In this document: positions 13,656-27,028 of the stretch, piece after piece
How the letters are laid out: every line of letters starts with the position of its first letter
Numbering within the stretch: the first letter of the stretch is position 1
NCBI GenBank assembly: GCA_018907035.1
Contig: JACCIC010000273.1
Coordinates: 455,501-519,500 of the forward strand
Reading direction: 5' to 3'
Length of the DNA stretch: 64,000 nt
From: Sycobia sp. Sy_11
Taxonomy: Eukaryota; Arthropoda; Insecta; Hymenoptera; Epichrysomallidae
Notes under the pieces: generated by a model
What the model was told of the DNA's origin: nothing
Seen by the model: the letters and a program-made list of their open reading frames with translations, nothing else
Databases searched by the model: none
Made by a program: the position numbers and the translations under genes

Positions 13656-13696
<41 letters not shown>
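13656..13696. repeat. (AT)n microsatellite
   Basis: Uninterrupted AT run of 41 bases. Confidence 0.95.
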
Positions 13697-13699
<3 letters not shown>

Positions 13700-14050
13700 T
13701 ATCGATTTCGTGGCGCGATAATTCGGTCTCAGAGGATATCACGGGAGGATTCCGGTGTAAAATGCGAGCCATCATACTCAGTTCTATCTTGGATTTCTAT
13801 TTGGACAAATCAATCTTCAAGTCGAATTTCTCCACTCTTCTTTTCTAATTAAAGTCTGTATTCTATTTAGTTTGGTTATTATTCATTGGATATAACTTAT
13901 TTTGTATTATTTTTTTTTACTTTACGGCTAAATTTAAGTAGATTCTTCTACCGTGTAATAACTTAAATTTCAATTACAGCTGAACGTACACAGTTAATGA
14001 TGAGTTGTATTTTATTAAGTAAATACTAAGGATAAACGAACAATAGATAT

Positions 14051-14053
<3 letters not shown>

Positions 14054-14096
<43 letters not shown>
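14054..14096. repeat. (AT)n microsatellite
   Basis: Uninterrupted AT run of 43 bases. Confidence 0.95.
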
Positions 14097-14098
<2 letters not shown>

Positions 14099-15020
14099 GC
14101 TCATGGAGGTATGTTAAATTAAAAGTAATAGAACCAGAATAAATTAATCTGTTAAAGATAAAAAATATTATTAAGAAAACATTTGTAACCCTTATATCGC
14201 ATTTTTCAATTACAATTTTCTGTCTATTCACATCATTATTGTTCGCTGAAGAATTACTGATAAGAAAATTTTATTTTTTAAATTTTCCTGTTGTACAATT
14301 TTTTTACTATCAAAGTCAAACGTGCGATATTCGTGTTTATTATGCATATATAACAGCAGATATATGTTTTACAATTATATTTATTTATATGGATTGTCCT
14401 TTATTTTTGCGGTAAATTGAAAATATTTCTTTGATATATTTTCTCGGTGCAACAGAACTTCAATCAGTTTATACATAGAACTAATGCTAAAAATATTTTT
14501 TCAATTAACCAGAGAAATTTTAAACTGAAATAACTTTTTAGATTATTTGATAGATATACGATAATAACATAATCAACAGATTGTCTCATAATTAATAGTT
14601 CTTTTTCCAGAATTTTTGGTTAACATTATAAGAACTCTCGGACATTTTCAGTTGAGAAAATAATTGTCCAATAACCCTGACCATGTCATGGAATAATATA
14701 TTAGAAAATTCATTTTAAATTGAAACTTAACTTATCTTTGGGCCTGATAACTTCTACCTAATAAGATATGCAAATTGTGTAAGTTGAACCGAAAGTTTAA
14801 AAGAGCGTACTTACGTTTTTATCAAATCATTATATAAATATTACGTTATGAGATTTTATCTATCATTTTCTTGCATCAATAACGGAAGATAAATCTCGAC
14901 GTAAACGCAAATAAGTGCTTATAGCAGTACTTCAACCAATTGGTAAAAAAAGAAAACATCAGGCTTGCCTATCTAGAGCAATCAAATTAGGAATACTTCG
15001 ACCTACCGATCACAGCTATA

Positions 15021-15022
<2 letters not shown>

Positions 15023-15074
<52 letters not shown>

Positions 15075-15234
15075 TATAGTGTATGATCAACATTAAAATC
15101 AGACGAATACGATTTAAATTGATTTGAACTGTCAGTACAATAAAATATAATTTTTATCCTGATACTTAATGGCATGTCATACATTTCTTGAAAATAAACA
15201 CACACACACACACACATACACACACACACACACA
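15023..15234. repeat. (TA)n at 15023-15072 and (CA)n at 15198-15234
   Basis: Two arrays separated by about 125 bases of unique sequence. The CA run has one TA interruption. Confidence 0.9.
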
Positions 15235-15387
15235 TGTATGTTCAATAAAATCTCTAGTCTCGTTTTTTTAGGTTATATTGCTTATTCAGAATATAAATAT
15301 TACAGTGATATGATATAATACTTGACAACAATCATCTAATTTTATCCTATTCGGCCTATAATTTTCCGTTATTGGAATTCCTTCACG

Positions 15388-15998
15388 AGAAAACACCATG
15401 GCAAGTTAGAGTTTATGCAAGTTAGCTTGTCAATCCCCCAAAGCAAGGCAAAATATCACAACAATTGACATTAGTACAATTTATAATACAATAAGGTAAA
15501 ATATCATTATAAAAAATGCAGCCGGATGCATAATTTGCCGTTCCTTAACTTCTAAGATTACCGAAGGTAACATATCAGAAAAAAATTATCTATTAATAAT
15601 TAACTTAGAAATGACTAATAAAATAAGTCGCCGGTTTATTGGTTTCTGTAAGAACAATTGGGAGACAACCCCAAAAAAATATAAGTTCCGTTGAATTACT
15701 TTGTTATAGACTTATCTCGGGAATCAATAGAGCAGCTAATTGTTTGATGCGGGGAGGGAGTCGCCAACGAAAAATTATGCCACAGTTTCTTCATTTTTTT
15801 ATAGCCACCATTTTTTATAAAAATTTCATTTGTAAATTTCAATTAAAATTTTTTTTTAAATTTCGAAATATGGATATATGTAAGTTTAACGAACGGAAAA
15901 TTATGCCCTGATTGTTTTTAACTATATTTTACGTTGTTTCAAGATCATGTCAAGCTAACTTCCACGGAATTCAGTCTGCCATGGTGTTTTCTCAGTAG
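15388..15998. mobile_element. Unclassified element with inverted termini (GAGAAAACACCATGGCA)
   Basis: GAGAAAACACCATGGCA at 15388-15404 recurs inverted near 15979-15996. The adjoining AAGTTAGCTTG at about 15418-15430 also recurs inverted near 15953. The roughly 610-base span contains one open frame (15639-15911) without recognisable domains. Copies of AACGGAAAATTATGC lie inside and just outside. A short non-autonomous DNA element is the simplest explanation. Confidence 0.45.
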
Positions 15999-16399
15999 CC
16001 CGTAGTGCCTTTTTTCTTTTTTAATCAATGGTTAAATAACAGATAATTAACGGCAAATTATGAGCTTCGTATGATTAAATTCGAAGAAACTTAGCAAGTC
16101 AATTGATACTTTATAATTATTATATTGTCATTTACCATATATAGTACTAATGATGACACTGGTTGTAATCACTTGTGCCTGGAAGTTAATATTACAAGTA
16201 TATTTGTCAGATCATATGTTCTATTTGTTACTTTAGTACAGAAAATGGCAGTGCCTTCAAATCATAACGACGTTATCGTTAAAACGAACGATGCTGTATC
16301 TTTCATACCGTTAAATCACATATGTACATGCGCGGGCGTGCGTGTGTTTCGATCGACAGGCTGTCGCCCTATAAAATTTCCGATCGAGGGAAAATTCTC

Positions 16400-17660
16400 C
16401 CTCACCGCTTAGAACGTCAGAAGGAAATCTTCTTTGCGCGAGACCGAAGCTATCCAGGGCGCAGAGCTGGGGGACTGTGCGCCTAAGCGATCCTTCAGCG
16501 CGCATCGATCGTAAAATTTACCGAACCTCTGACGATCGTCGGGACGATCAATCGAGAATCACTTCATTGCCGCGCGAACTCGCCGAAGTCCAAGAAGCCC
16601 CCGCCCAGGCCGTATAAACTCCACGAAGATTCGTATATACGCGTTATATAACTGACCGCGCTCTCGCGTTCCCATTGTCGCCGCGTATAAGGGCCCTCGT
16701 AAAAGCTTCCTCGTACGACCCTCGGACGGGCGACTTTGGCCGTTTATGCAACTGCGGTAATACGCGCGCGTACAGAAATTGCCTCCCTCGAAACTTGTAT
16801 ACCCGTCGCATCTCGCCTCGCACACTATATCTATATCTCTATATGCGTGTCGCGCGCCTAAGTTCGGCCTCTCCCTGCCCCGGAGAGGGAGGGGGAGCTT
16901 TTCGGCACCGTTGCGCCGTTGCGCGATCGCATCAACCCCTCGCATTGGGGGGGGGGGAGCAAGGGAGAGACCGCCGCGGACTCGCGCGCATCGCGCGGGG
17001 TCGCGGGGAGGGGGTGGGGGCCGGTGGCTGGCGCGCGTAGGAGGAAGTCGCGATCGGGCGGCGACGGCGCGCGCCCTACGCTGGCGCGGAGCCGCGCCAC
17101 GCGGGCGGCGAAGGAACGGCGCGGCATCAGTCGCTCGGTCGCTCGGTCGGTCGCTCGGTCAGCCGTGGGCGCGCTCGCGAGAGAGAGAGAGAGAGAGAGA
17201 GAGACGGACAGGGAGAAAGAGCGAGCGAGCCCGCGGAACGGAGACGGCCTTCCGCGCCCCACGTGGCCGCCGGACGCCTTGCCGCGCTTTGACGATGCGC
17301 GCGCGCGCGCTCGCGGCTTTTCCCCGGCGGGCGTGATATATCATGGAAATCGACGTGGTGGAGCGAGTGCCCGAGGAAGCGGGATTGTCAGACTTTGAGG
17401 GTGGAATTGTCGTCGCGGGGGGCAGGCTGTAAGCGAACGTTACGTCGAGCGGGCGTGGGGAATGGATTCGCGCGGACGCGGCTGACGGTCCAAGTGCGTT
17501 GAGCGCCGCGGTTACGTTTTTCGCGGTCGGGTGTTGATGTGGATGTGGGATACGCTGCGCTTGTTGGACAATTGGCGCTCGGACACGTGCCGGGGAATAT
17601 TTTCGAGGCGTCGACGACGATGCTCCGGTTCGCCTCGCATTGAAGCTCGATAGAAAAGCC
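16400..17660. promoter_or_regulatory. CpG-rich patch, candidate promoter
   Basis: GC content and CpG density rise sharply against AT-rich flanks, with runs such as GCGCGCGCGCGC (17298-17310), a TCGCTCGG tandem (17128-17160) and a GA run (17178-17203). Open frames here on both strands reflect composition; none shows a domain. It ends just past the candidate first exon at 17343. Confidence 0.4.
17343..17428 (+). CDS. Candidate first coding exon of an unidentified gene
   Basis: An ATG at 17343 (context TATCATGG), downstream of a strong CpG-rich patch, opens 28 codons (MEIDVVERVPEEAGLSDFEG, then GIVVAGGR) plus two bases before the donor-like GTAAGC at 17429. Without splicing, the frame ends at TAA (17430-17432) inside that donor. 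The acidic sequence has no match I recognise. No partner exon with a phase-2 acceptor was found, so this could equally be an upstream short ORF. The position and the stop-overlapping donor are what make it suspicious. Confidence 0.3.
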
Positions 17661-20600
17661 AACGTAAGAACTGCGTGTTTCTAGATAAAGAATATATAAA
17701 TTAGATTATATGTATATATTTATATTTATATATGTTTTTTTTTTTAATAATTCTTCACCTTTGATAATTTTACGTTACTAAGTTAATGTAATATTTATGT
17801 CAAGAAATGCATTGGTATTGCAAAATCTAATTAATTATGAACCTTATTTTAATGTTGCAATGCTTCAAAATGACCAACATCGCACTGTATTCATATTGGT
17901 ATACAAATTGAGTATTCTAATACTTTTATTCAAACGATATAATGTTTTTTCTTCTTCTTCAAATTAGAAAAATCTTCCGTTTAGAACTGACAGGTAGAGA
18001 TTTATACATTCATTATGATTATTATTATTAATGGATTATGCGTAAATTAAATAGACGATTTATAGACATGCGCAGATGTATGATCGATGATCCACGATTA
18101 AATCACTTGTTGATATAATCGTTTATTGAATTTGACAAGCGAAATCATGAAATTGCTGTAGATGGCAGTATTTATCAGAATGTGTCCTATATGCACGAGA
18201 ATAAAGATGATAGAGCGTCAAAATCAAATAGCGGATCCTTTTTGTCGGATAATTTGGCCTAAAATACAGTGAGTGTAAAATGTAAGAAAATCATCGGCGA
18301 TAAGAGAAGAAAGTTCGTGGAAATATTTAATATGCTCGGTACTCAGTTTCAGAGGAATAATAGAAAAATAAACCAACCTGCTTTTGATTTTGTTCACAAT
18401 TAGATCATTACTCGTATCGAATATAGTCCATTTTATATGGAACGATCTAATAAACAATTTTGATACAAAGAAAGTGTAAATTTAATACAGTGGATTGAAG
18501 AAGGGGGTGTTAAGTTTTTTAGGTATACCGTTGGATTACTAAATTATTTTTGTACCGATGTTTCTAATGGATAATTTTCACTATTTATTGTAGTTGTTTC
18601 ACCATTTTCATCATATCTTCAATAAACATTATAAAAATTATATAAAAATTACATTTATACTTTATAGTTAATGCACTAATTATATTATAGGATTAGTAGA
18701 AAAAAGTAAATGAATTATATAAATCAATTAAGGAATAATCAAAAGCGAATTTTCAATCAATCGAATAATCAAAAGCGAAGTCAAACGATGAAAACAACGC
18801 GTCTTGCGTTTCCATCATGTCATAACAGAATAATTCAACATTAAGCATTATATCAAGTGTAATTTTAGATCCATAACAAAAGAGTTTTAAATTAAAAGAT
18901 TTTGAGGGTGTTATTTAAAAGTGAGTCGCTAAAACAATTTAGTTAAAAACTTTAAAATAATTACTTTGATGTATTTACAGTACAAGATTACGATTCCTTT
19001 AGCAATAGCGAATTACAAATTTCGAGGACTCGATTGATAGTACTGCTTTACATAGAAACATGCAATGGATATAGGATCAGAAGAATCTATGAATATTTTG
19101 AAATCCATAGGGCTTTCATTGATAGAAATATTATATTAACATGCAATAAACAAAACTTTCCATTGCAAAAAATTTTCTACTTATACAGTAACAAATATCA
19201 GACTGAAATTATTATTTTGCCTATACAGATGAAAATTCAGTTATATTGCAATTGATAATTCCGCACTTTCAAATATTGCGCTTGGCAAAGTTTATGTATA
19301 AAAGGCCAATATTTGTGTATCGTATGTTTTTTTTTTATTTTTTCCACGATAAGTGTAGTTACTTGGCTATAATTATGAAGATTCAGTAGCTGAAAATTTA
19401 GTAATATTCGGTAACAGTCTATGAGTTTTTTCTTTTTTTTTTGAGTCACAGGCTAAATGAAGTTGCAGTTCGACTGTAAGTAAAAGATACAAGGAAAGTG
19501 ACTTAATTTTCGAGAAATTATTGACAGTAGTAATTATAGTACCGCCTTTTTCACCAGCAGAAAGTCTTTTTTCTGCAGGATAATTATATGAATATGACTA
19601 CAAAAAATGATTCATTTATTAGTGTTTTTCTACGTATGAATAATAAAGAATCGCGTAAGCTAATATTGATTACTCTTCATCTTTTTCTACAGTTTCAGAT
19701 TGGTATGATAACTTAAATTTCAAGGCGAGATGTATTATGTTTATGAGTATTGATGAATTTTTACTTTTAGTTAATCTTTTCTGCCACTCATAATGTTGTA
19801 GTTTAATTATTATATTAAAATTAATTTATTATTCACGCTTGTTCAAATTACGTTTTCCTTGAAATCATTACAATATTGGCAAAGACATAAACAAATAAGA
19901 TTTTATGTTTAATAAAATTTAATAGTCATTTTAATTAAAATTTTTTTGATTAATTACGAAATATACGCTGAAACACGAGGCGAATTTATGAAAACAAACA
20001 TTTTTCTGAAAAAAATGCTCAAAAAATGGAGCATGATAGTTTTTTTATTATGTTTATATATATTATAAAAGTATAAGCATATTTTTATAAGCATAGAGTG
20101 ATGGAGAAAATAATGGTATCCAAATTATTTCACTAGTTTAAACAAATATTTTTTCTTCTACAAGCACTGATAATGGAGGGATAAATTAAAATTTACGTTT
20201 CGAAAAAACGACTTTAACAAATATTAGTATGGAAGCAGAGTGAAAGGTCGAAAAGCTTTTAAAATATAAAAAAGTTTGAGAAAGTTGGAGAGAGTTGAGA
20301 GCAAGTATTAGTATTTTAAAGGATTTCTAATCGTGTCTGCGTTCAATAAATTTCAATTAAAAATCGTTCGTTGCTTCTCTGTCACTTTCGCTCTTGACGT
20401 TATGTCAATATTTTTCGTATCCATTTCAAAAGACGACCATCTATTTTTGAATTTTTTTTTGTATATGTATATACACGTGACTGCAGTCTTCGCCAAAAAC
20501 TCCAGATACACTTCCGAGTCGTCCGAGCGCAAAACTCCAATTGCTTTTTTTTTCTGCACTCATATTTACAATATTTCGCAATCGCATTCATTACGGGTCG

Positions 20601-22000
20601 GCGAAGAAGCTCCCCCGAGGAGAAGAGATTGCTTTTCGAATTGACAATTGATTTTGTCTTATACGTATTATTTTATAGGCTTCGACTCCCCGTCGGTGCG
20701 CTCTTAAGTATCAGGCCTCCGTCTATATATAGCTCTCGGGACGATTCTTCCTTCGTATATGGCACTTGGGTAGGGGCACAAATTCAAGGAACAATTCGCG
20801 TAAGATAACGGCACGTTTCCAATAAGTTTTTTCGATGTTAATTTCAAATCCGCTGAACAACATGCTCATACATAGTCAATCCTGGATTCTGTGAAGATTT
20901 GGTGAAACGTCATATAATAAATGTCAAGGATAGTCAATACAGTTTAAAAGGCATTGGGATATATTTACAACGCTTTGGTTTGCTGACATGAGGCTTTTAA
21001 GGTCTATAAGAAAGTTACATACTCTGTAACATTCCATGACTATCACTCACTAGCCGGAAATCAAATTGGTAAATAAAATTATTGTGAAACTATAAAAATG
21101 TGTCTTTTATTTTATTGGAATCTGTTTAAAATTTATTTTGTTATAATCAGGATTTTTGAAATTCCAAAAAATACTTTAATGATATCCACATTCATTGCAT
21201 ACAATTCTTAAGCTATCAAAAGCTGTAAATCTGTAGAGGTTGCAAATTCTGAATCTCGTGCCTTGAAATTCTCAATCGCTAAACCTAATCCCATGAATTC
21301 TAAATTCCAGAACTAGCAATTTTGATTTTGTTTTGAATTCTATACATTTATAAGAGATTTTTAAGCGTTGTCTTCAACATACACCACGAATATAATATTC
21401 ATATCAACACGAGCTTTAGATCTAAAGTTTTTCAACTCAGAATCCAAAATATGCGAAGCCCAACTTTCTTAACCTAACTATAATTCTAACAACTTTATGA
21501 ATGCAATTTAGTAATCATCACAATTCCTAAACCTTTATAAACGCCAAATTCAGAAATTCCAAAACCACAAATCCCAGGCTAGCTAGCAAACCTCAACCTC
21601 ACACTTGAAGCCAACAAACCTTCACTATCCTTGATTCCACTCATTTGATATACAGATATCAGGATTTAAAATTGGTATTACACTTCGATTTTTCTGTATT
21701 TGTGAAATGAACATCAAAAATATTGTTACATTCGACCTGTCGTATGCGACGGGCGCGGTGCGACTGATCCCCGAAAAGTGCGAACGATGCATAAAATTTC
21801 TTATTAAAGATCGGGTGCGTGCGGCGAGCGGGCCTCTGTCGATCAGTTCACGCGTTTGCCCGTCGCACAATTAAATATCGATAGCAGCGTCGGCGTGTTA
21901 GTTTGAATTCGCCTATACCTACACTTATTCCGAGTTTCTTGTTCAAATTGGTAACGGCCAATACATGTATAACCGAAGATTTAGAGAGAACGTCATGATT

Positions 22001-22003
<3 letters not shown>

Positions 22004-22035
<32 letters not shown>
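22004..22035. repeat. (GA)n microsatellite
   Basis: GA run of 32 bases, 50 bases before dispersed repeat B copy 2. Confidence 0.95.
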
Positions 22036-22038
<3 letters not shown>

Positions 22039-22084
22039 AGGGTGATTCTCTCTGTTTTCGAGAAATACAACGCCACCTCATGAA

Positions 22085-22262
22085 CGTAATTTTTCCTCAT
22101 TCTCACCTACAAATCGCACCTTCTTTGCTTGATATTGATTCTCATGAGGAAGAATATAAATTTTACCTAGTGTGGAAAGGTTTTTTTACGAATTTCGTTA
22201 AAAACTTCGGCTTCGCCACGTTCTGCAAATCTCTCGTTTGGTAAATAAAGCCTTTACATTGT
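22085..22262 (+). repeat. Dispersed repeat B, copy 2
   Basis: Matches 690-900 at roughly 70 percent by eye, with the same anchors in the same order. Both copies end at GTAAATAAAGCCTTTA, which contains AATAAA and hints at a retroposed 3' end. Confidence 0.6.
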
Positions 22263-23733
22263 AAAGTCCAAATACAAATTCCATTAAACTCGACCTTATT
22301 AAGCCCCACTTAAAAAATCTCAAATCCACGCATTAACAGAATTGAAATTAGAATTTTCGTAAATTCGAAGAACTTCTGACTCGCTGGTAAAAAATGCTCG
22401 TTTCATTTTCATTTCGTGCCCCGAAGAGACCATGAAGAACTATATCGTTATCGTTCCCAAGTTTCTGATCCAAGTGTCTTTATTTTTCGCCGTAGCTCCC
22501 TACGTTCGGGAAGCGTCATGGGAAAAATAAACGTCCACCGCAGGCAAGGAGGGTGCTAATAAAAACAAAGCAAACAAATATGATGGCCGTGAATCGACAC
22601 GTAATACAGTGATTATTTGTATTAGACTTATATTAAGAAGGGATGTAATTTATGATACTTCGTTACTGTTTTGATGGTTCGAAGAGGGTTTCCTAATTCC
22701 TACAATTTAGTAATTTTTTACTTTATTACTGCAATTATAATCAATTCGCGTGGGGCATTTTCACTACGTCTTCTCGTCTTCCATAACAGCCCATACAATA
22801 TTCTAAATTGCCAATAGAAACAGCGACGTTCGAAGTGTGTCCTATCGTTAAATGTAACGAGAAGTTGTACAGCACTTTGTCGAGCAATCGCTTGGCCTCG
22901 AATACTTGTTCAATCCGGAAATTTCACGCCGATAATTAAAGAACGGCGGCAATTACTCCACCCTCTAGCTCTTTCTCTCCCTCGTCACTCTCGCGACTCT
23001 TCGCGCGATCTTTATCATGAAGGTAGTATTGTAAAAGAGTCCCTTCAATTGCACCCGAATGCCGCTTCAGTCTTGGTCCTACTGATTTTTCTCCCAATAT
23101 ATTTATATATTTATATACGCCACACCGACGGATCTGTAGTATGAAATCATCGAGACGACGTTGATCCGCCCCCCCCCCGGCTGCCATGCTTTCCTAACAT
23201 TCAACGCCCAGCTGACTTGCGCAGTCCTTTATCGCCGTTGTAAACGCGCGCAGGACTGACGTTCGCATTTGTTCCCCTCGGAGATCGTGGATCAAGCTGC
23301 GCTCTCATCTTGCCCCATCACTCCGAAGTCCGTACCCGCGGAGTTTTCGACACCATTGCCGGACGAGCAAATTATGCGTTAAAACGAAGAACGCGGTCGA
23401 TAATTGCATCGGCGTTGGGGGGATGGGGGAAGGGTGCGGAGAGTCATCGGATTCGCTCATTCTACAGTGCAGCGGTCGTGAGTTTCTTCCTAACTCCTTG
23501 GCATTGTTAGATTGCGTCTCATTTTCTTTATCGATATGACTGTCGATAGCAACGGACATTCAGAAGTTCAGGCAGCCTGCTGATCTTTTCGTATTTTTCA
23601 ACAGACTTTATGGCATCTCTCGTAGTCGACTTATTATTATTACTATTATAGCTGGATTTGTAGTCAGAGGTGTTGGGGGATCTCATCGAGATGCGTGCAA
23701 TGTGCCCAAGTTTATGACCTGTATTTCAAATCA

Positions 23734-23736
<3 letters not shown>

Positions 23737-23788
<52 letters not shown>
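23737..23788. repeat. (AT)n microsatellite
   Basis: Uninterrupted AT run of 52 bases. Confidence 0.95.
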
Positions 23789-23791
<3 letters not shown>

Positions 23792-26618
23792 TCTATTTTT
23801 TAACATTCGCTAAATTTTTTTCATGTACTGATTAAAAGATCTTTGTACGAAAGCTTCAATTATTTTATGTTTTTAGAATTGATTTTAGCCATATTTATAC
23901 AAGTGTTCTATAGTTTTATAGTCTTTATTATTGTTATTAAGTGTTGCGGAGCAATAATGAAAATTCTAATAATTTCTTGAAAATATTGCGAGTACTTTGC
24001 AAATACTAACAATATCTATCAATGAATTTTCTCTGTAAAACATTTATTCTCATTATCATATATATATTTTGATTGTCTTAGAGATATTTAAGAAAAGAGT
24101 AGAGATTCTTATGTCTTTAAATTAAGAACTTGGTAATTTTATTTTAATTTGTAGTTTAATTTCACTGTTTCGATTCAATTAATTTATTAGATATCTCTAT
24201 GGATTTACGTAGAATGGGTCTATATTATGTATTAAATTATTTACAATGTGTCGCTTTTGAAATTTCTCTTATCAATCATTTTTAACGAAACTTACATTAT
24301 ATGCGTACGTTAATATCATCGAAGAATATTTGTATAATATTGTTTTTGCTTGTTAATATGAAATTTTTCTCAAACTTGTATATTCTAACCAACGTCAAAT
24401 TTTATACCGGAGGTTCGAGCAGTCGAACATTCTTGGTACTGATTCAGCTGTGATATGTGATTGTTATACTGATCCTCAGTAGTAAATCATCCTGTTTTAG
24501 AATGAAAACCAAACTCATTGAGAAAACAATGTGAAAATCACCAATTTATTTTTATAAATCCATATATATGATATTATTCTAAAAGATTTATTATTATATA
24601 TGTAATGTCTTTTTACTATATTATTGCATCGTTCTGATACTTTGCGTTAATAAATATTAAACTAGCGTTCTCTGAAAAAATATATCTCTGCTTTAGCAAG
24701 TTCATTTAAAATATATAAGTATAGGTAGATCGCTTAAGTCAGATGTACTTTTTCATCGATTATCCTTATAAACGTTCCCGCTTGAAGTTACCCCAATCAT
24801 GCCCACTATTTTTCACAATTAAATTCAGAAGGAAAGAAAAAGAAAAAAAAGCATCTCCGCACTGACGCGTATCGTCAGCAAATAGTATATATATATATAT
24901 ATATATGAGATAAAAAATACCCTCTAGGCTCGTTTATTAATTTCGCCGGAAACTAGGGATTATTTCGCCCAATTTCTACGCGTACGCCCGGCTATGCGCA
25001 AATAGCGCTATTTGAGAAATGCTTAATTCGTATATAGATATACGCAGAGCGCAAATAATGACTGGCATTTTCCACGCGGATTATTTTGAATTCGCCGTAG
25101 ATACATACGTGCACTGGCAGTGCTATATACGATCCTTGCGTCAAATTAGCGCGGCGAAATTGGCATTATTAGAAATATGTTAATGTGACGGATTTCGATA
25201 TGCTATTTCAATTATACGTATCGCGGGTAGATAGTTAGGCGGGCAATTTTTGTAAGTCAATTGCATTCTCGGCCTTTTGGTTCGAAATTCATGGAAAATG
25301 TATTGTTCCATTAACGCGTAGAGCGAGAGGCCGTTTTAAGCTATTGACTTTCTTACTAAGTATGTATATATTATATCTGACGAGACAACAGCGTCAAGTG
25401 ACATCGACAAAACCGATCAAAATCCTTCGATAAAGTACGCAAGAGTCTTTGTTATTTATTAGTATTTCCTAAAAAATTACTGTATACACGTGTACTCTTT
25501 AATTGTAAATGTATACCGTCATTAGCATTTGCCCAAGCGATTTTCAAGACCCGTGGAGCGCTGATCAGAAAATCTACAGATAATAGGTGTGAAGGTTTTT
25601 TCAAAACATTTTCGAAAGGCGCGGTTACGAACTTCGGGATTGGTGCATTCTCAGGAGAATTATCATCGATAGCCCATCAACGGTCAATCGATAGACGGGA
25701 CGAACTAATGATATATATAAGAAAAGATTATAATTTGCGGAGCGCTGCTGTGCTTTTACACCCCGTGTCGGAAATTTACTTTGTTCACTAGTGCGCGTAT
25801 ACGACTAAAGTCATTGCCGTAGTCGCAGAGACAAAGTATATAATCAAAGCCGAATTTCGAAAGCCGGTGGACTGAAGGGGTGCGAGAGAATTAAAGACCT
25901 AATTTTATTGAATCTTAACTTTGAATTTATCCGGCGTGAGCTTAAAATCTCAAGCCGTTTAACTATCCATAAGTACATGAAGTATTTGAATTTGGGATTC
26001 GAGATCAGTTAGTTATGGTTATATAGATAAGAAAAAAATTTTAAGCTCTGGAAGCAAATAAATCGGTGCTATTAAGAGGAATTCGAATTTAAAGGGAACG
26101 ATAGGGGCACTAATTGACGTTATCTTTATGGAAAATTTGCCATAAGCTCGATGGATCAGATTTTTCAAAATAAAAGCACAGGGACAAGTTTCAAAAACTT
26201 TTCTCTTGCCGTACTTCTCGATGCTTGAAAAATCTTCCGATACGTAAATTTTACGTAATATTGCGATTGGATGTACATGACATTTGCCTCGTTAACAATA
26301 AGATATGTCACATTTCTCATTTATTTATTTATTTATTTTTTTTTTTTACAGTACACGGGCGTAGTTTCGGGTCTTTTGTTTCCCTCGCGCGATGTAGATC
26401 TGTACAGATATACAGGCGTATAATACCCACCCATCGGACAATGACCAATTATCGCGTCATTTAATCGCTCTGTCGAGCTCGGGGTGCGCGTCGCGTCGGA
26501 GCGAGCGCGGCGCAGAGATAGGCGGAGAATTCAAAGTTTCGGCGCGCTGCGCTAAAAAGATTTCGCGTCCGTATATAGTCAGGGGGTACAAGTTAAGTCG
26601 GAGACCTCGCGCGAGGCA

Positions 26619-26622
<4 letters not shown>

Positions 26623-26679
<57 letters not shown>

Positions 26680-26796
26680 GTAAAACAGCTCTTTATGGAA
26701 ATTCAATTTTCCTAATAGATACAGGCAATCAGGAAAAGTTTTACGACGTGACGCGAGGGTTCTCGCCCGGCCTGAATACGGAATGTATATATATAT

Positions 26797-26853
<57 letters not shown>

Positions 26854-26990
26854 AAAGAGATGCGAGCAGAATATTTGGGCCGAGTCAAAATATATATCTA
26901 GATGATGGCAAAATCGTCCCTTTTGCTCCATTTGTCCCTGTTATAGTACTATAACCCCCAAAAGATGGGACTGGAGATCTGCGTTTATTC

Positions 26991-27026
<36 letters not shown>
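26623..27026. repeat. Microsatellite cluster: (TA)n, (GA)n, (AT)n
   Basis: TA at 26623-26674, a short TA then AG run at 26786-26848, and AT at 26993-27026. A mixed GTGTATATGCGCGCGCGTGTG stretch follows near 27165-27200. Confidence 0.9.

Positions 27027-27028
<2 letters not shown>

Noticed and set aside
15639..15911. 90-codon frame as a transposase fragment
   Set aside because: No catalytic or DNA-binding motif is visible, and it lies in an AT-rich inverted-terminus element.
16559..17662. Long overlapping open frames on both strands (up to about 185 codons)
   Set aside because: GC-rich DNA rarely contains stops. The frames are Arg/Ala/Ser-rich, low complexity, run through GA repeats, and show no domain.
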